NCBI GenBank assembly: GCA_020832305.1
Contig: JAFIEV010000052.1
Location: 1 to 64,000, forward strand
Direction of reading: 5' to 3'
Source of the DNA: Cyclobacteriaceae bacterium
GTDB lineage: Bacteria; Bacteroidota; Bacteroidia; Cytophagales; Cyclobacteriaceae
DNA: 64,000 nt
Part shown: positions 16,991-25,700 of the stretch, piece by piece
Layout: each line of letters opens with the position of its first letter
Numbering within the stretch: position 1 is the first letter of the stretch
The notes under the pieces: generated by a model
Database searches by the model: none
What the model was told of the DNA's origin: nothing
Seen by the model: the letters and a program-made list of their open reading frames with translations, nothing else
Position numbers and translations under genes: made by a program

Positions 16991-17734
16991 TCAGGGCCTT
17001 CGGCTTCCACCACTTCTGCCTGGGGCAGAGGGTTGACTGTTGTTATTTGAAGGAGGAGTGACCGATTGGGTACCTCTACCCCTGGAATTTGGGTTTGGCG
17101 TATTTATTGAATGGTTTTGCGATGGAGGAGATACAGCCTGCGTACCTCTGCCACGGGAATTAGGATTTGGGCTATTTCCGGAATGATTTTGCGACGGGGG
17201 TGAAACTGCCTGAGTACCCCTTCCACGTGAATTATTTACATTAGGTGTCCCTGGCTGTGACCTGCCTGGTTGAGTAGATCTGGGGTTTACCTGCTGACCA
17301 CTGTTGTTACCCCCGACTCTGGGCTGAGGCGCATTTTGTTGCTGACCCGGCTGAGTCCATGCATTTCTGCCAGGTTGATTAGTACTTTGCGTCCTGGTTT
17401 GCGTTTGTCTGTTATTTCGAACGCCCTGCTGAGGAGCCGTTTGGTTTCCTGTACTTACCCTTTGACGGGATGGTGATGATCCTTCAACATAAATCTGACT
17501 GCGCCTTGGCGATGCTACCTGAAAATTGGTTCTGTTATCAATGATAATAACCCTGGGGCCTCGTTGCACAAAATGATAAAACCTTGGGTCGTAATATACG
17601 CCGCCCCAGAAAAAACCATGTGGATAGGTATTATAATAGACCGGAGCACTTTGATATACAACAGCTCTGCGCGCACAGGAGCTAAACCCCATAGCGAGAA
17701 AGATAAATATGAATAAATATGATAACTTTTTCAT
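16991..17734 (-). CDS. Lipoprotein with Arg/Gly/Pro/Asn-rich tandem repeats
   Basis: A 247-residue lipoprotein: signal peptide with lipobox GFSSC (Cys ~20), then a compact tyrosine-rich segment (YYNTYPHGFFWGGVYYDPRFYHF, residues ~34-57) and from ~80 a low-complexity tail rich in Q, N, R, P and S. The end contains three 24-residue repeats starting SRGRGTQ, the third diverged. No family is recognised. The tail is probably disordered and could be an adhesive or spacer. It converges on the phosphofructokinase gene. Confidence 0.75.
   Translation of the reverse strand: MKKLSYLFIFIFLAMGFSSCARRAVVYQSAPVYYNTYPHGFFWGGVYYDPRFYHFVQRGPRVIIIDNRTNFQVASPRRSQIYVEGSSPSRQRVSTGNQTAPQQGVRNNRQTQTRTQSTNQPGRNAWTQPGQQQNAPQPRVGGNNSGQQVNPRSTQPGRSQPGTPNVNNSRGRGTQAVSPPSQNHSGNSPNPNSRGRGTQAVSPPSQNHSINTPNPNSRGRGTQSVTPPSNNNSQPSAPGRSGGSRRP
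17028..17240 (-). repeat. Three 72-bp in-frame tandem repeats
   Basis: The 3' part of the lipoprotein gene has three head-to-tail units of about 72 bases encoding SRGRGTQ-(A/S)-V-(S/T)-PPS-(Q/N)-N plus a spacer. The first two differ by a few codons, the last is diverged and truncated by the gene end. Confidence 0.8.
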
Positions 17735-17845
17735 GGCACGTAAATTTCTGTTCTACCTTATGAAACTTTCTGTTACACAAAGTAAAGCAAATAGCATACC
17801 TGAAATTTTTTAATGACTAAAGTTTCAGCACTCAAGTATTAAAAC

Positions 17846-17869
17846 TTGCATTTTGAAGAAAAAATGCAA
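17846..17869. terminator. AT-rich hairpin downstream of hemA, possible terminator
   Basis: TTGCATTTT at 17846-17854 pairs perfectly with AAAATGCAA at 17861-17869 around a six-base loop, 26 bases beyond the hemA stop. On the minus strand it is followed by only GTTTTAA, so it is a weak candidate. Confidence 0.4.
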
Positions 17870-17894
17870 AAAAAAGTATAAAAAGAAATAAAAA

Positions 17895-19178
17895 TTACTT
17901 GCCTTTTTTCTGTTTGAGCACCGGTTGCCGTTCGAGATCGAACAGTTCGTTCAACATACCGATCAGGTTTTCTGCATCATCGCGACGGCAGGCTGCTTTG
18001 AGATGCATCGCCGGTAGTTTTACAATTTTCTGAAGGATGTTTCTCGTAACTTCTTCTACCAGTTGAGCTTCCCTGGGCTCCAGCTTGTTCAGATAACGAG
18101 CCAGCTCTTCTTTTCTGATTTCTTCCAGGGCATTTTTGAATTTATTAATGGTTGGCGAAACACCCATCTCTTTGGTCCATTGCATAAATTCATCAATGGA
18201 TTCATCGATAATTTTCTGTACTAAATCCATTGCCTCCATTCTTCTGTGGAGCGCCTCACTGGTTTTGGCCTGGATGTTGTCGATATTATAAAGACTAACA
18301 CCAGGTATGTTTTCGATCGCATTTTCTATACTTCTTGGCACGGCAAGGTCAATAAAATGCTTATAACCCGGAATATCCAGCGATTTAATATGTGCTTCCC
18401 TGATTTTCAGATGTTCACCTCCAATAGAAGAAACAATTACATCACAATGATCTATGTACCTCTTATATTCTTCAAGCGAAACCGTCTGAAATGAACATTC
18501 CCTTGCGAGCTCTTCGGCTTTTTCACGTGTTCGGTTGGCAATGAAGACATTTTTAAAACCTAATTCATGGACATTTCTCACTACATCTGCACCAATTTCT
18601 CCGAGACCCAGTATTAACACAGAGGGATTTATGAGATTCTGAGTAAGGTCGCGAATAAGATCAGCAGTGGCATAGGAAACAGAAGCAGCTCCATCCCTGA
18701 AAGGAGTTTCCTGTACTACCCTTTTATTGGTATAAAAAACAGAATGCAAAAGTCTGTGTAATACAGGACCGGCAAAATCTGCATCTGCACTCATTTGATA
18801 TGCCCTTTTCACTTGATTTATGATCTGAAGATCCCCTACTACCTGGGATTCAAGACCTAAAGCAACCCTGAACAGGTGGCGCACTGCTTTTCTGTTGTCG
18901 TTAATGACATCAAAATATTGAAAAAGGTCATAATTGTGCACATGTCCCCTTTCTATACTGAGCAATTGAATTATGGTATAACTTAAATCTTCGGCTGAAG
19001 AATAATACACTTCAGTTCTGTTGCAGGTAGATAATATCATAGCTTCCTGCAAACCGGTTACTTCACGCAACTTTTGCAGCAATCCCGCACATTGCGCTTC
19101 ATTAAGTGCAACACGCTCGCGTATATCAAGCGGCGTATTTTTATACGAAATACTTAAGGTTTTAAAATAAAAATCCAT
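17895..19178 (-). CDS. hemA: Glutamyl-tRNA reductase HemA
   Basis: First committed enzyme of tetrapyrrole synthesis by the C5 route, reducing glutamyl-tRNA(Glu) to glutamate 1-semialdehyde. The catalytic cysteine is Cys52 in STCNRTE; RDGAASVSYATADL follows in the catalytic domain; the NADPH-binding Rossmann domain has LILGLGEIGADV; the C-terminal dimerisation helix covers ~320-427. The length of 427 is normal. The N-terminal 'H.T.P...RE' block reads SYKNTPLDIRE, with Tyr where many relatives have His. No other hem gene lies next to it, and it is followed by a hairpin. Confidence 0.95.
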   Translation of the reverse strand: MDFYFKTLSISYKNTPLDIRERVALNEAQCAGLLQKLREVTGLQEAMILSTCNRTEVYYSSAEDLSYTIIQLLSIERGHVHNYDLFQYFDVINDNRKAVRHLFRVALGLESQVVGDLQIINQVKRAYQMSADADFAGPVLHRLLHSVFYTNKRVVQETPFRDGAASVSYATADLIRDLTQNLINPSVLILGLGEIGADVVRNVHELGFKNVFIANRTREKAEELARECSFQTVSLEEYKRYIDHCDVIVSSIGGEHLKIREAHIKSLDIPGYKHFIDLAVPRSIENAIENIPGVSLYNIDNIQAKTSEALHRRMEAMDLVQKIIDESIDEFMQWTKEMGVSPTINKFKNALEEIRKEELARYLNKLEPREAQLVEEVTRNILQKIVKLPAMHLKAACRRDDAENLIGMLNELFDLERQPVLKQKKGK

Positions 19179-19718
19179 GCCAATAAAAAAGGTGCGTAAA
19201 TTTACTAATTAAATAGAAATAAAGACATAAGGGTTTAAAATTTAGAACTATTTTAAACTATAATGTCGCCTGGCAAATATTTCACAAACGCACAATATTA
19301 GTTTATTAAAAACTCTGGCGCAATATTTATCATAAAAACCCGGCATATAGTTAGCCAGGCATCCCAAAGGGTGCACTTCCCCGGAGAATGAATCTGAGTA
19401 TGCGATTTTGTCAAAAATATCAGGATATACTACCCCAGACGCCAAATGCAGGTATTACGCCCTGAAAAGCAAATTATAAACAGGAAAATCCCAAAGCTCA
19501 GATTGTGAATTATCCCTGCAAATATTTGATGCAAACACCTGGTCAAATTTTCAGGGATTTTGGCGTCACTATTGAAAAATTTACATTAAGCCCTCCAAAT
19601 AAATCATTATTTTTTAAATAGATGGAAAAGCAAAATAATGTTCTTTGTTTAGTAAGTTAAGATTACTAATTTCCGCCCTGCGAATGCGAAATCGTTAATT
19701 ACGAACCCTCAGAATACA
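19179..19718. other. 540-base intergenic region with dyads, no gene seen
   Basis: Divergent region between hemA and the NSS transporter. It holds an imperfect inverted repeat (TCCCTG at 19513-19518 facing CAGGGA at 19552-19557, with AT-rich arms between) and a perfect 7-bp dyad TTAGTAA/TTACTAA at 19649-19655 and 19663-19669. A 65-codon minus-strand frame at 19248-19445 resembles no protein and is rejected. No SAM-type or other known riboswitch was recognised by eye. Confidence 0.5.
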
Positions 19719-21617
19719 ATGAGCGCAAATAAAGAAGCCTGGGGCACCAGGATAGGACTGATTCTGGCCATGGCGGGAAACGCCGTTGGTTTTGGTAATT
19801 TTTTAAGATTTCCCGTACAGGCAGTACAAAATGGCGGTGGTGCTTTTATCATACCCTATATAGTTTGCTTTTTGGTAATGGGCATTCCATTGCTTTGGAT
19901 AGAATGGGCCATGGGGCGCTTTGGAGGTCGCAACGGACACCACTCAACGCCATTTATCCTTGATCATATGATGAAAACCCCTTTTTGGAAATATTTTGGG
20001 GTTTTTGGAGTATTTACCAACATTGCTGTAGCTGCTTACTATTGTTACCTCGAATCCTGGACCCTGTCCTATGTCTTTCATTCGATTATACAAACATTCG
20101 ATGGAATGAGCCAGGGTGAGGTTGCCGGATTTTTCAGTGATTACGTAAATATTTCGAGAACAACAACCGGTATACCCTATGAAGCGGTGATTTTTTATAT
20201 CCTTTGTCTCTTACTTAATACCTATATCTTATCTAAAGGCCTCAAGGGAGGGGTTGAAAAAGTAGCCAAATTTGGCGTCCCTATGCTGTTGGTATTTGGG
20301 TTCTTCCTCGCCCTTCGCGGAGTAACCCTGGGGGCCAGCGGCGCACCCGAAGGATGCAATGACTGCAATGCTTTTCTGGGACTCAACTTCTTATGGGAAC
20401 CCCGCTTTTCCAGCCTTACCGACCCAAAAGTCTGGCTGGCAGCAGCAGGTCAAATTTTCTTCACCCTATCTGTTGGCATCGGCACCATACATTGTTATGC
20501 ATCGTATGTAAGAGAAAACGACGATATCGCACTGAATGCTATGTCTGCCGGCTGGATGAATGGCTTTGTTGAAATAGTGCTTGGTGCCTCCATTGTCATT
20601 CCCATCGCTGTCGGTTATCTCGGCCTCGACTGGGTAAAAGAAAATGCAGGCTTTGCAATGGCCTTTCAAACCATGCCTTATTTATTTGGTCAGTGGGGGC
20701 CTTTCCTGGCTACCATCTCAGGTGTTTTTTGGTTTGGCTTGCTCTTTTTTGCCGGCATTACGTCTTCACTGGCGATGGGAACACCCTGGATGGGCTTTAT
20801 GGAAGACGAATTTGACTGGCCAAGAAAAAGAGCCGCATGGTCATTTGGGGGTATCGTTTTAATTATGGGCTTGCCCACCGTACTTTTTTTCGGCAAAGGG
20901 GTATTCGATGAATATGACTACTGGGCAGGTACGGTTTCACTGGTGGTTTTTGCCCTGGCCGAAAGTATTATATTTAGTTGGCGAGGCATTACCAAAGGCT
21001 GGAATGAACTAAACAGAGGGGCAGATATAAAAATACCCGACATCTTCAGACCCATTACCAAATATGTTACGCCTTTTCTGTTGTTCATTATATTTTTGGC
21101 ATCCCTCGCAACTCCGATGAATAACGACTGGAAATATGCTTTTGAAAATTCTTATGAGCTTGACCCCAACAGTATTATAGGTAAAATTCAAAACAAGGGC
21201 ATAATCGCCAACCGAAGTTATTTTGCCAATCACTTCGAATCTGAGGTTAACGGCGAAATTGTGGAAATAGGCCAAACCCGAAGAAGAGGGCACCTAGTAC
21301 ATATCGGTGCGGAAAAAACCTATTTCAAAGATGAAGCAGGAAGAATTAAGCCACTCAGAAATGCAGCTGATGTACCGGCTGGGGTTCAGCCTTTCGATTC
21401 ATTAACCGTTTTTAAAACCTATTCGTTTAAACCACAGGATCAATTACTCGTAGATATAGGAGATTATATCGCTGTTAAAGATACCATTGCCCGAGGCAAA
21501 TTCATTAACAATATCTTTTATGTGGATATGGCAAAACTCATGCTGTCGCTGCTCTTTTTATTTATTTGTTTTCTGGTATACAAAGCATCTCAAAGACGTA
21601 AAATAAATGCCTTATGA
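19719..21617 (+). CDS. Sodium-dependent NSS/SNF-family transporter, MetP-like
   Basis: Na+-coupled amino-acid importer of the neurotransmitter:sodium symporter family. The N terminus WGTRIGLILAMAGNAVGFGNFLRFP is the canonical first helix with the Na+ and substrate site; about twelve hydrophobic segments follow. Between the penultimate segment (~448-465) and the last (~603-623) lies a polar stretch of ~135 residues that is not part of the family core and is probably extracytoplasmic. The gene overlaps by ATGA a 44-codon gene resembling MetS, the small subunit of the methionine/alanine importer of Corynebacterium, so methionine or a small neutral amino acid is a likely substrate (inference). 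Confidence 0.9.
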   Translation: MSANKEAWGTRIGLILAMAGNAVGFGNFLRFPVQAVQNGGGAFIIPYIVCFLVMGIPLLWIEWAMGRFGGRNGHHSTPFILDHMMKTPFWKYFGVFGVFTNIAVAAYYCYLESWTLSYVFHSIIQTFDGMSQGEVAGFFSDYVNISRTTTGIPYEAVIFYILCLLLNTYILSKGLKGGVEKVAKFGVPMLLVFGFFLALRGVTLGASGAPEGCNDCNAFLGLNFLWEPRFSSLTDPKVWLAAAGQIFFTLSVGIGTIHCYASYVRENDDIALNAMSAGWMNGFVEIVLGASIVIPIAVGYLGLDWVKENAGFAMAFQTMPYLFGQWGPFLATISGVFWFGLLFFAGITSSLAMGTPWMGFMEDEFDWPRKRAAWSFGGIVLIMGLPTVLFFGKGVFDEYDYWAGTVSLVVFALAESIIFSWRGITKGWNELNRGADIKIPDIFRPITKYVTPFLLFIIFLASLATPMNNDWKYAFENSYELDPNSIIGKIQNKGIIANRSYFANHFESEVNGEIVEIGQTRRRGHLVHIGAEKTYFKDEAGRIKPLRNAADVPAGVQPFDSLTVFKTYSFKPQDQLLVDIGDYIAVKDTIARGKFINNIFYVDMAKLMLSLLFLFICFLVYKASQRRKINAL

Positions 21618-21748
21618 CAACCAGTGCCTTATTAACCATGATCATTGTACAGCTTACCGTTACCCTTATAACGGGATACTTCTTCTGGAAAGTCATCAAG
21701 AATGCGCCATACAAGAAAATGAATGGCTCTGATGAAGATGAATTGTAA
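21614..21748 (+). CDS. metS: MetS-type NSS transporter small subunit, 44 aa
   Basis: The ATG overlaps the transporter stop codon (ATGA at 21614-21617). The peptide begins MTTSALLTMIIVQLTV, closely matching the N terminus of MetS/MaAIMP small subunits (M-T-x-S-A-I-x-M-I-I), then has one membrane helix ending in GYFFWKVIK and an acidic end (SDEDEL). In Corynebacterium the large subunit MetP needs MetS for methionine and alanine uptake. The position, size, single helix and N-terminal motif together make this a real gene despite its length. The acidic tail is longer than in the family members I recall. Confidence 0.8.
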   Translation: MTTSALLTMIIVQLTVTLITGYFFWKVIKNAPYKKMNGSDEDEL

Positions 21749-21805
21749 AACTGTTTATAACTAATTGTAAAAAATGACCCCATTTAGCCATTAGATACAA
21801 TCATT

Positions 21806-22762
21806 ATGTTCAGGCAGTTTTATCAGTTTGTGCGGATCTTTCTGAGAAGGAGCCTGGGTTATTCCTCAACCGAAGCCAGGGCCTTTATAGTACTCAACAT
21901 GCTCATCATTTTTGTACTTATGCTCCCCCTTTTTTTTGAAAAATATTACACAAATCAAAGATGGTTAAGTGAAGACGATCTCGATAAACTTGATAGTCTG
22001 ATAGAAAAAATGTCTTTAGACCATTATCCCGTACAAAAAAACAATTATTTGCCGCTTGCCGAGCTATCGGCATTAAACCCTAACCAAACACATTTTGACA
22101 CATTGCTGTTGTCAGGTCTGCATCGCAGGGCAGCAGAAAACCTTGTAAAATATCGTGAAAAGGGAGGAAAATTCAGATCTGTTGACGATTTATATAAAAT
22201 TTATGGGATGGATTCAGCCTGGGTGACGCAAAACGTGCATATTTTGTATTTTTTAGACCCTGATGACCTTAAGCAAACCAATAATAGCTTCGAAAAAGCC
22301 CGTTCTAAGCTTATAAACCGTAAAAAAACAGATATTGACGCTGAGGCCAATGTAAAGACAGCAAATGACATTGAAAAAATCGACATCAATCGGGCAGATG
22401 CAGAAGCACTAATAAGCCTTCCGGGAATCGGTGAAATTCTTTCTGATAGAATTGTTAAATACAGAAATCTGTTGGGAGGCTTTGTCGATGTAAATCAATT
22501 GAATGATGTCTATGGAGTAAAGGAGGAAACAATAATCAAAATTCTCCCGCTGATTTATATTTCAGATGATTTTAATCCCCGAAAAATCAACCTCAATACA
22601 ACGCCTTTATATTATTTAAAACGGCACCCCTACATTACCGAAAAATTGGCCGTACAAATCGATAGTCTTAGAAAAATTACAAAACCTCTTGATTCAATAC
22701 AGGTAGTGGATGTAATTATATCATCAGAGTCAGAAAAAGTCTTACCTTATATTGGTTTTTAA
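21806..22762 (+). CDS. Membrane-anchored protein with three ComEA-like HhH motifs
   Basis: 318 residues. One membrane segment at about 26-45 anchors the protein, presumably with the rest outside the cytoplasm. Three helix-hairpin-helix regions follow: ~85-150 (LLSGLHRRAAENLVKYREKGG), ~195-255 (DINRADAEALISLPGIGEILSDRIVKYR, the best match with the LPGIG hairpin), and ~265-318 (KINLNTTPLYYLKRHPYI, degenerate). ComEA proteins bind incoming DNA in competent bacteria, but in Bacteroidota such multi-HhH proteins are common without known competence genes nearby. It is followed after 29 bases by the helicase gene, probably in one operon. Confidence 0.82.
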   Translation: MFRQFYQFVRIFLRRSLGYSSTEARAFIVLNMLIIFVLMLPLFFEKYYTNQRWLSEDDLDKLDSLIEKMSLDHYPVQKNNYLPLAELSALNPNQTHFDTLLLSGLHRRAAENLVKYREKGGKFRSVDDLYKIYGMDSAWVTQNVHILYFLDPDDLKQTNNSFEKARSKLINRKKTDIDAEANVKTANDIEKIDINRADAEALISLPGIGEILSDRIVKYRNLLGGFVDVNQLNDVYGVKEETIIKILPLIYISDDFNPRKINLNTTPLYYLKRHPYITEKLAVQIDSLRKITKPLDSIQVVDVIISSESEKVLPYIGF

Positions 22763-22791
22763 GTCATCCATACGCATTTTGTGCAGGGTGA

Positions 22792-25700
22792 ATGAAAATT
22801 ATGAAAGATTTACTTCAATCTTATCTAAAAAGACTTACAAATCTGAGTTCTAACAACCGGTCTTTGTTACTACTTAGGTTGTTGGCTGACCAGCACATAG
22901 ATGTTCACGAATTTGATTTTATACTGGGCAAAAACTCCTTTCATATTATTGAACAACTTCTCGCTTCCAAAAGCAAAATTGATCTGTGCAGGGAGGCCGA
23001 CAGTCGCGATGCCCAAAACAATACATTGAGTTTAAAAATCAAACGATTATCCAGAAAGGAAAAACTGATTTTTGAAGAGAGCGGATCAAAAGACCTCTAC
23101 CTGGGTTGGCCTTTTATAAGGGGTAAATTCCACAACGGCAGCCCTGTACAATGTCCATTGATTTTTTTTCCTGTTGAACTTTCACTAAATAATCAGGTAT
23201 GGCAACTGAGATGTCGCGATGATCAGAACGCTTCATTCAACAAAAGTTTTCTGCTCGCTTATTCGTTTTTTAATAAAATCACACTGGGAGACGAAATTCT
23301 TGAGAAGGTATTTGACGAAATTATTACAGACAGCAGGATTTTCAGAACCGAATTGTATCAATGGCTCAAAGAAAGCCCTGTAGAATTACATTTTAATCAG
23401 GAAAACTTTTTAGACCAGCTCCATTCATTTACAAGCTTTGGCAAAAATGAATTTATCGATCTTCATAAAGAAGGAGAACTAAAATTATTTCCGGAGGCTG
23501 TATTAGGTATTTTTCCACAGGCAGGCTCATATCTGGTTCCCGATTACCAACAACTTATCGATGAAAATTACTTTGAAGATCTGGAGAAATTTTTTGAAAC
23601 CCGTAGTTTGCCCGAGGACCGAAACCATGATAATGGCCATAGTATCCATTTTAATTTTCTTTCTAAAGTAAAGGAAGAGCATACCTATACCCCGTTTGAA
23701 GTAGATGCCTACCAGGAAAACGCCATCAAAGCGGTAAAAAGAGGTAATTCAATTGTTGTTCAGGGTCCTCCGGGCACTGGAAAATCGCAATTGATTTGCA
23801 ATCTTGCCGCAGATTTTATGGCCCGTGGGAAAAAAGTGCTGATTGTTTGCCAAAAAAGGGCTGCGCTTGATGTAGTATATGAACGCCTGAAAAGAGAAGA
23901 TATGCACGATTTTGCCAGCCTTGTGCACGATTTTAAAAATGATCGAAAAACTATCTACGGACAAATCCAGAAACAAATAGACCGACTTTATGAATTTAAA
24001 GTGCGTAACAACAGCCTCGATGCCATACAGCTGGAACGCAATTTTTTGCAAACATGCAGGAAGATAGAACAAATCAATGAAGAGCTCGATGAGTTTAAAT
24101 TTGCCCTTTTCAATGAAGAAGAAGCTGGTATCTCAGTAAAGGAATTGTACCTCAGCTCAGACAGAAATGCAGCTATGGTAAATCTTAAACAGGAATTCAG
24201 GTATTTTAAAATAGAAAATCTTAATGCTTTTGAAGAAAAACTGCGCAATTTTTTCCTGTATTACCGCCAGTTTGACATTAATGAACATCCATGGAAAAAC
24301 AGAAAATCCTTTGCCGGATTCGGAGTAACTGAATTGCAGCTGATCCGTGATTATGTACAGGAAATACCCCTTTATCAAAAGGCATTGAAACATATTTCCT
24401 TGGAGCTGATTGGTGCTGAAATCGATTTTCAGGAAGGAGAAAGGATTTTTGAACAACATAAAAAAATCATTGAGTTACTCAATCTCACTCAGAATGGCGA
24501 GGTTTTTAACTTTTTTAAGCATATAGCCACGCATTCGCACGAAAGTGCCGATGAACTTTGGTTGAGCAATATGGAGAAAAATATCTCCTCATGCTTTGAT
24601 GAAAACGGACCAGAGGTAAGTTTGCAAAGTCAGGAGCTGGGGCATATACAAACCGTACTTCATAAATATAAAATTTCCAGGCGCAACCTTTTTAGTTATC
24701 TCAAGTGGAGATTCTTTTCTAAAGAAAAACCATTTCTTCAAAATGTATTGAATGCCAATAAACTAAGCTTTAAAAAAGAAGATCTCCAGATACTGGAACA
24801 AATGATCGATAATCGCCTCAACCTTGAACACAATCTCACCAAAATCAGGGCTGTAAACTGGCTTATTAAGCTCCCGGAGCATTATAACATCGAAGCCTAT
24901 AAGCGGTGGTTTGTATTGCAAAAGCAGGCCGTTAAATCATTTAATATTTTCAGGAGTTTCAGAGGTTTCAGAAGTTATTTCAACCCCGAAACACTTCAAA
25001 TGGGGCTTTTCAGAAAAAAAATGACTGAGTTACTCAATATTTTGAGCAATGTTCCGCTTAAACGAAAACAATGGTCAACCTATCTGAAAGACTGGAAAAT
25101 AGAATCTTTGCTCAACAATCCTGCCGCTGCAGAATCTCTGATTAACAGTCTGGAAAGGGACTTTGATGCCTTATGTGAATATGATAGTCTGAAAAAACAA
25201 TTTAGTGAAGTAGAAAATGCAGTACTCGGCAAGTTGTTAGACCATCAGGCTTCAAGAACTGAAAAGGGCCTGGTTGATCTTTTAAAAAACAGCATTATGC
25301 TTGCATGGATAGATTATATAGAATCTAAATATCCTGTTTTACGATCGGTAAGTACCCACAAATTTCAGCAGATGCGACGCGAGCTGGTTCAGGCCATTGA
25401 AGACAAACAGCAAATGGGCACTGAAATTACCCTTATGCATGCCAGGGAAAGAACCTATGAAGGACTTGAGTACAACCGGCTTAACAATCTGGTAAGTTAT
25501 CGCGAACTGTCACATCAGGTTACTAAAAAAAGAAAAGTTTGGCCATTGCGAAAATTACTCAATGCCCATAGTGAGGACATTTTCAAACTTATTCCATGCT
25601 GGCTTGCCAGCCCGGAAGCCGTATCAGCCATATTCCCCATGGAAGCATTGTTTGATCTCGTGATTTTTGATGAAGCAAGCCAATGTTTCGCTGAAAGAGC

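Noticed and set aside
19248-19445. Minus-strand frame of 65 codons between hemA and the NSS transporter
   Set aside because: The composition does not look like a folded protein, there is no start context or neighbour coupling, and the region has dyads better explained as regulatory DNA.
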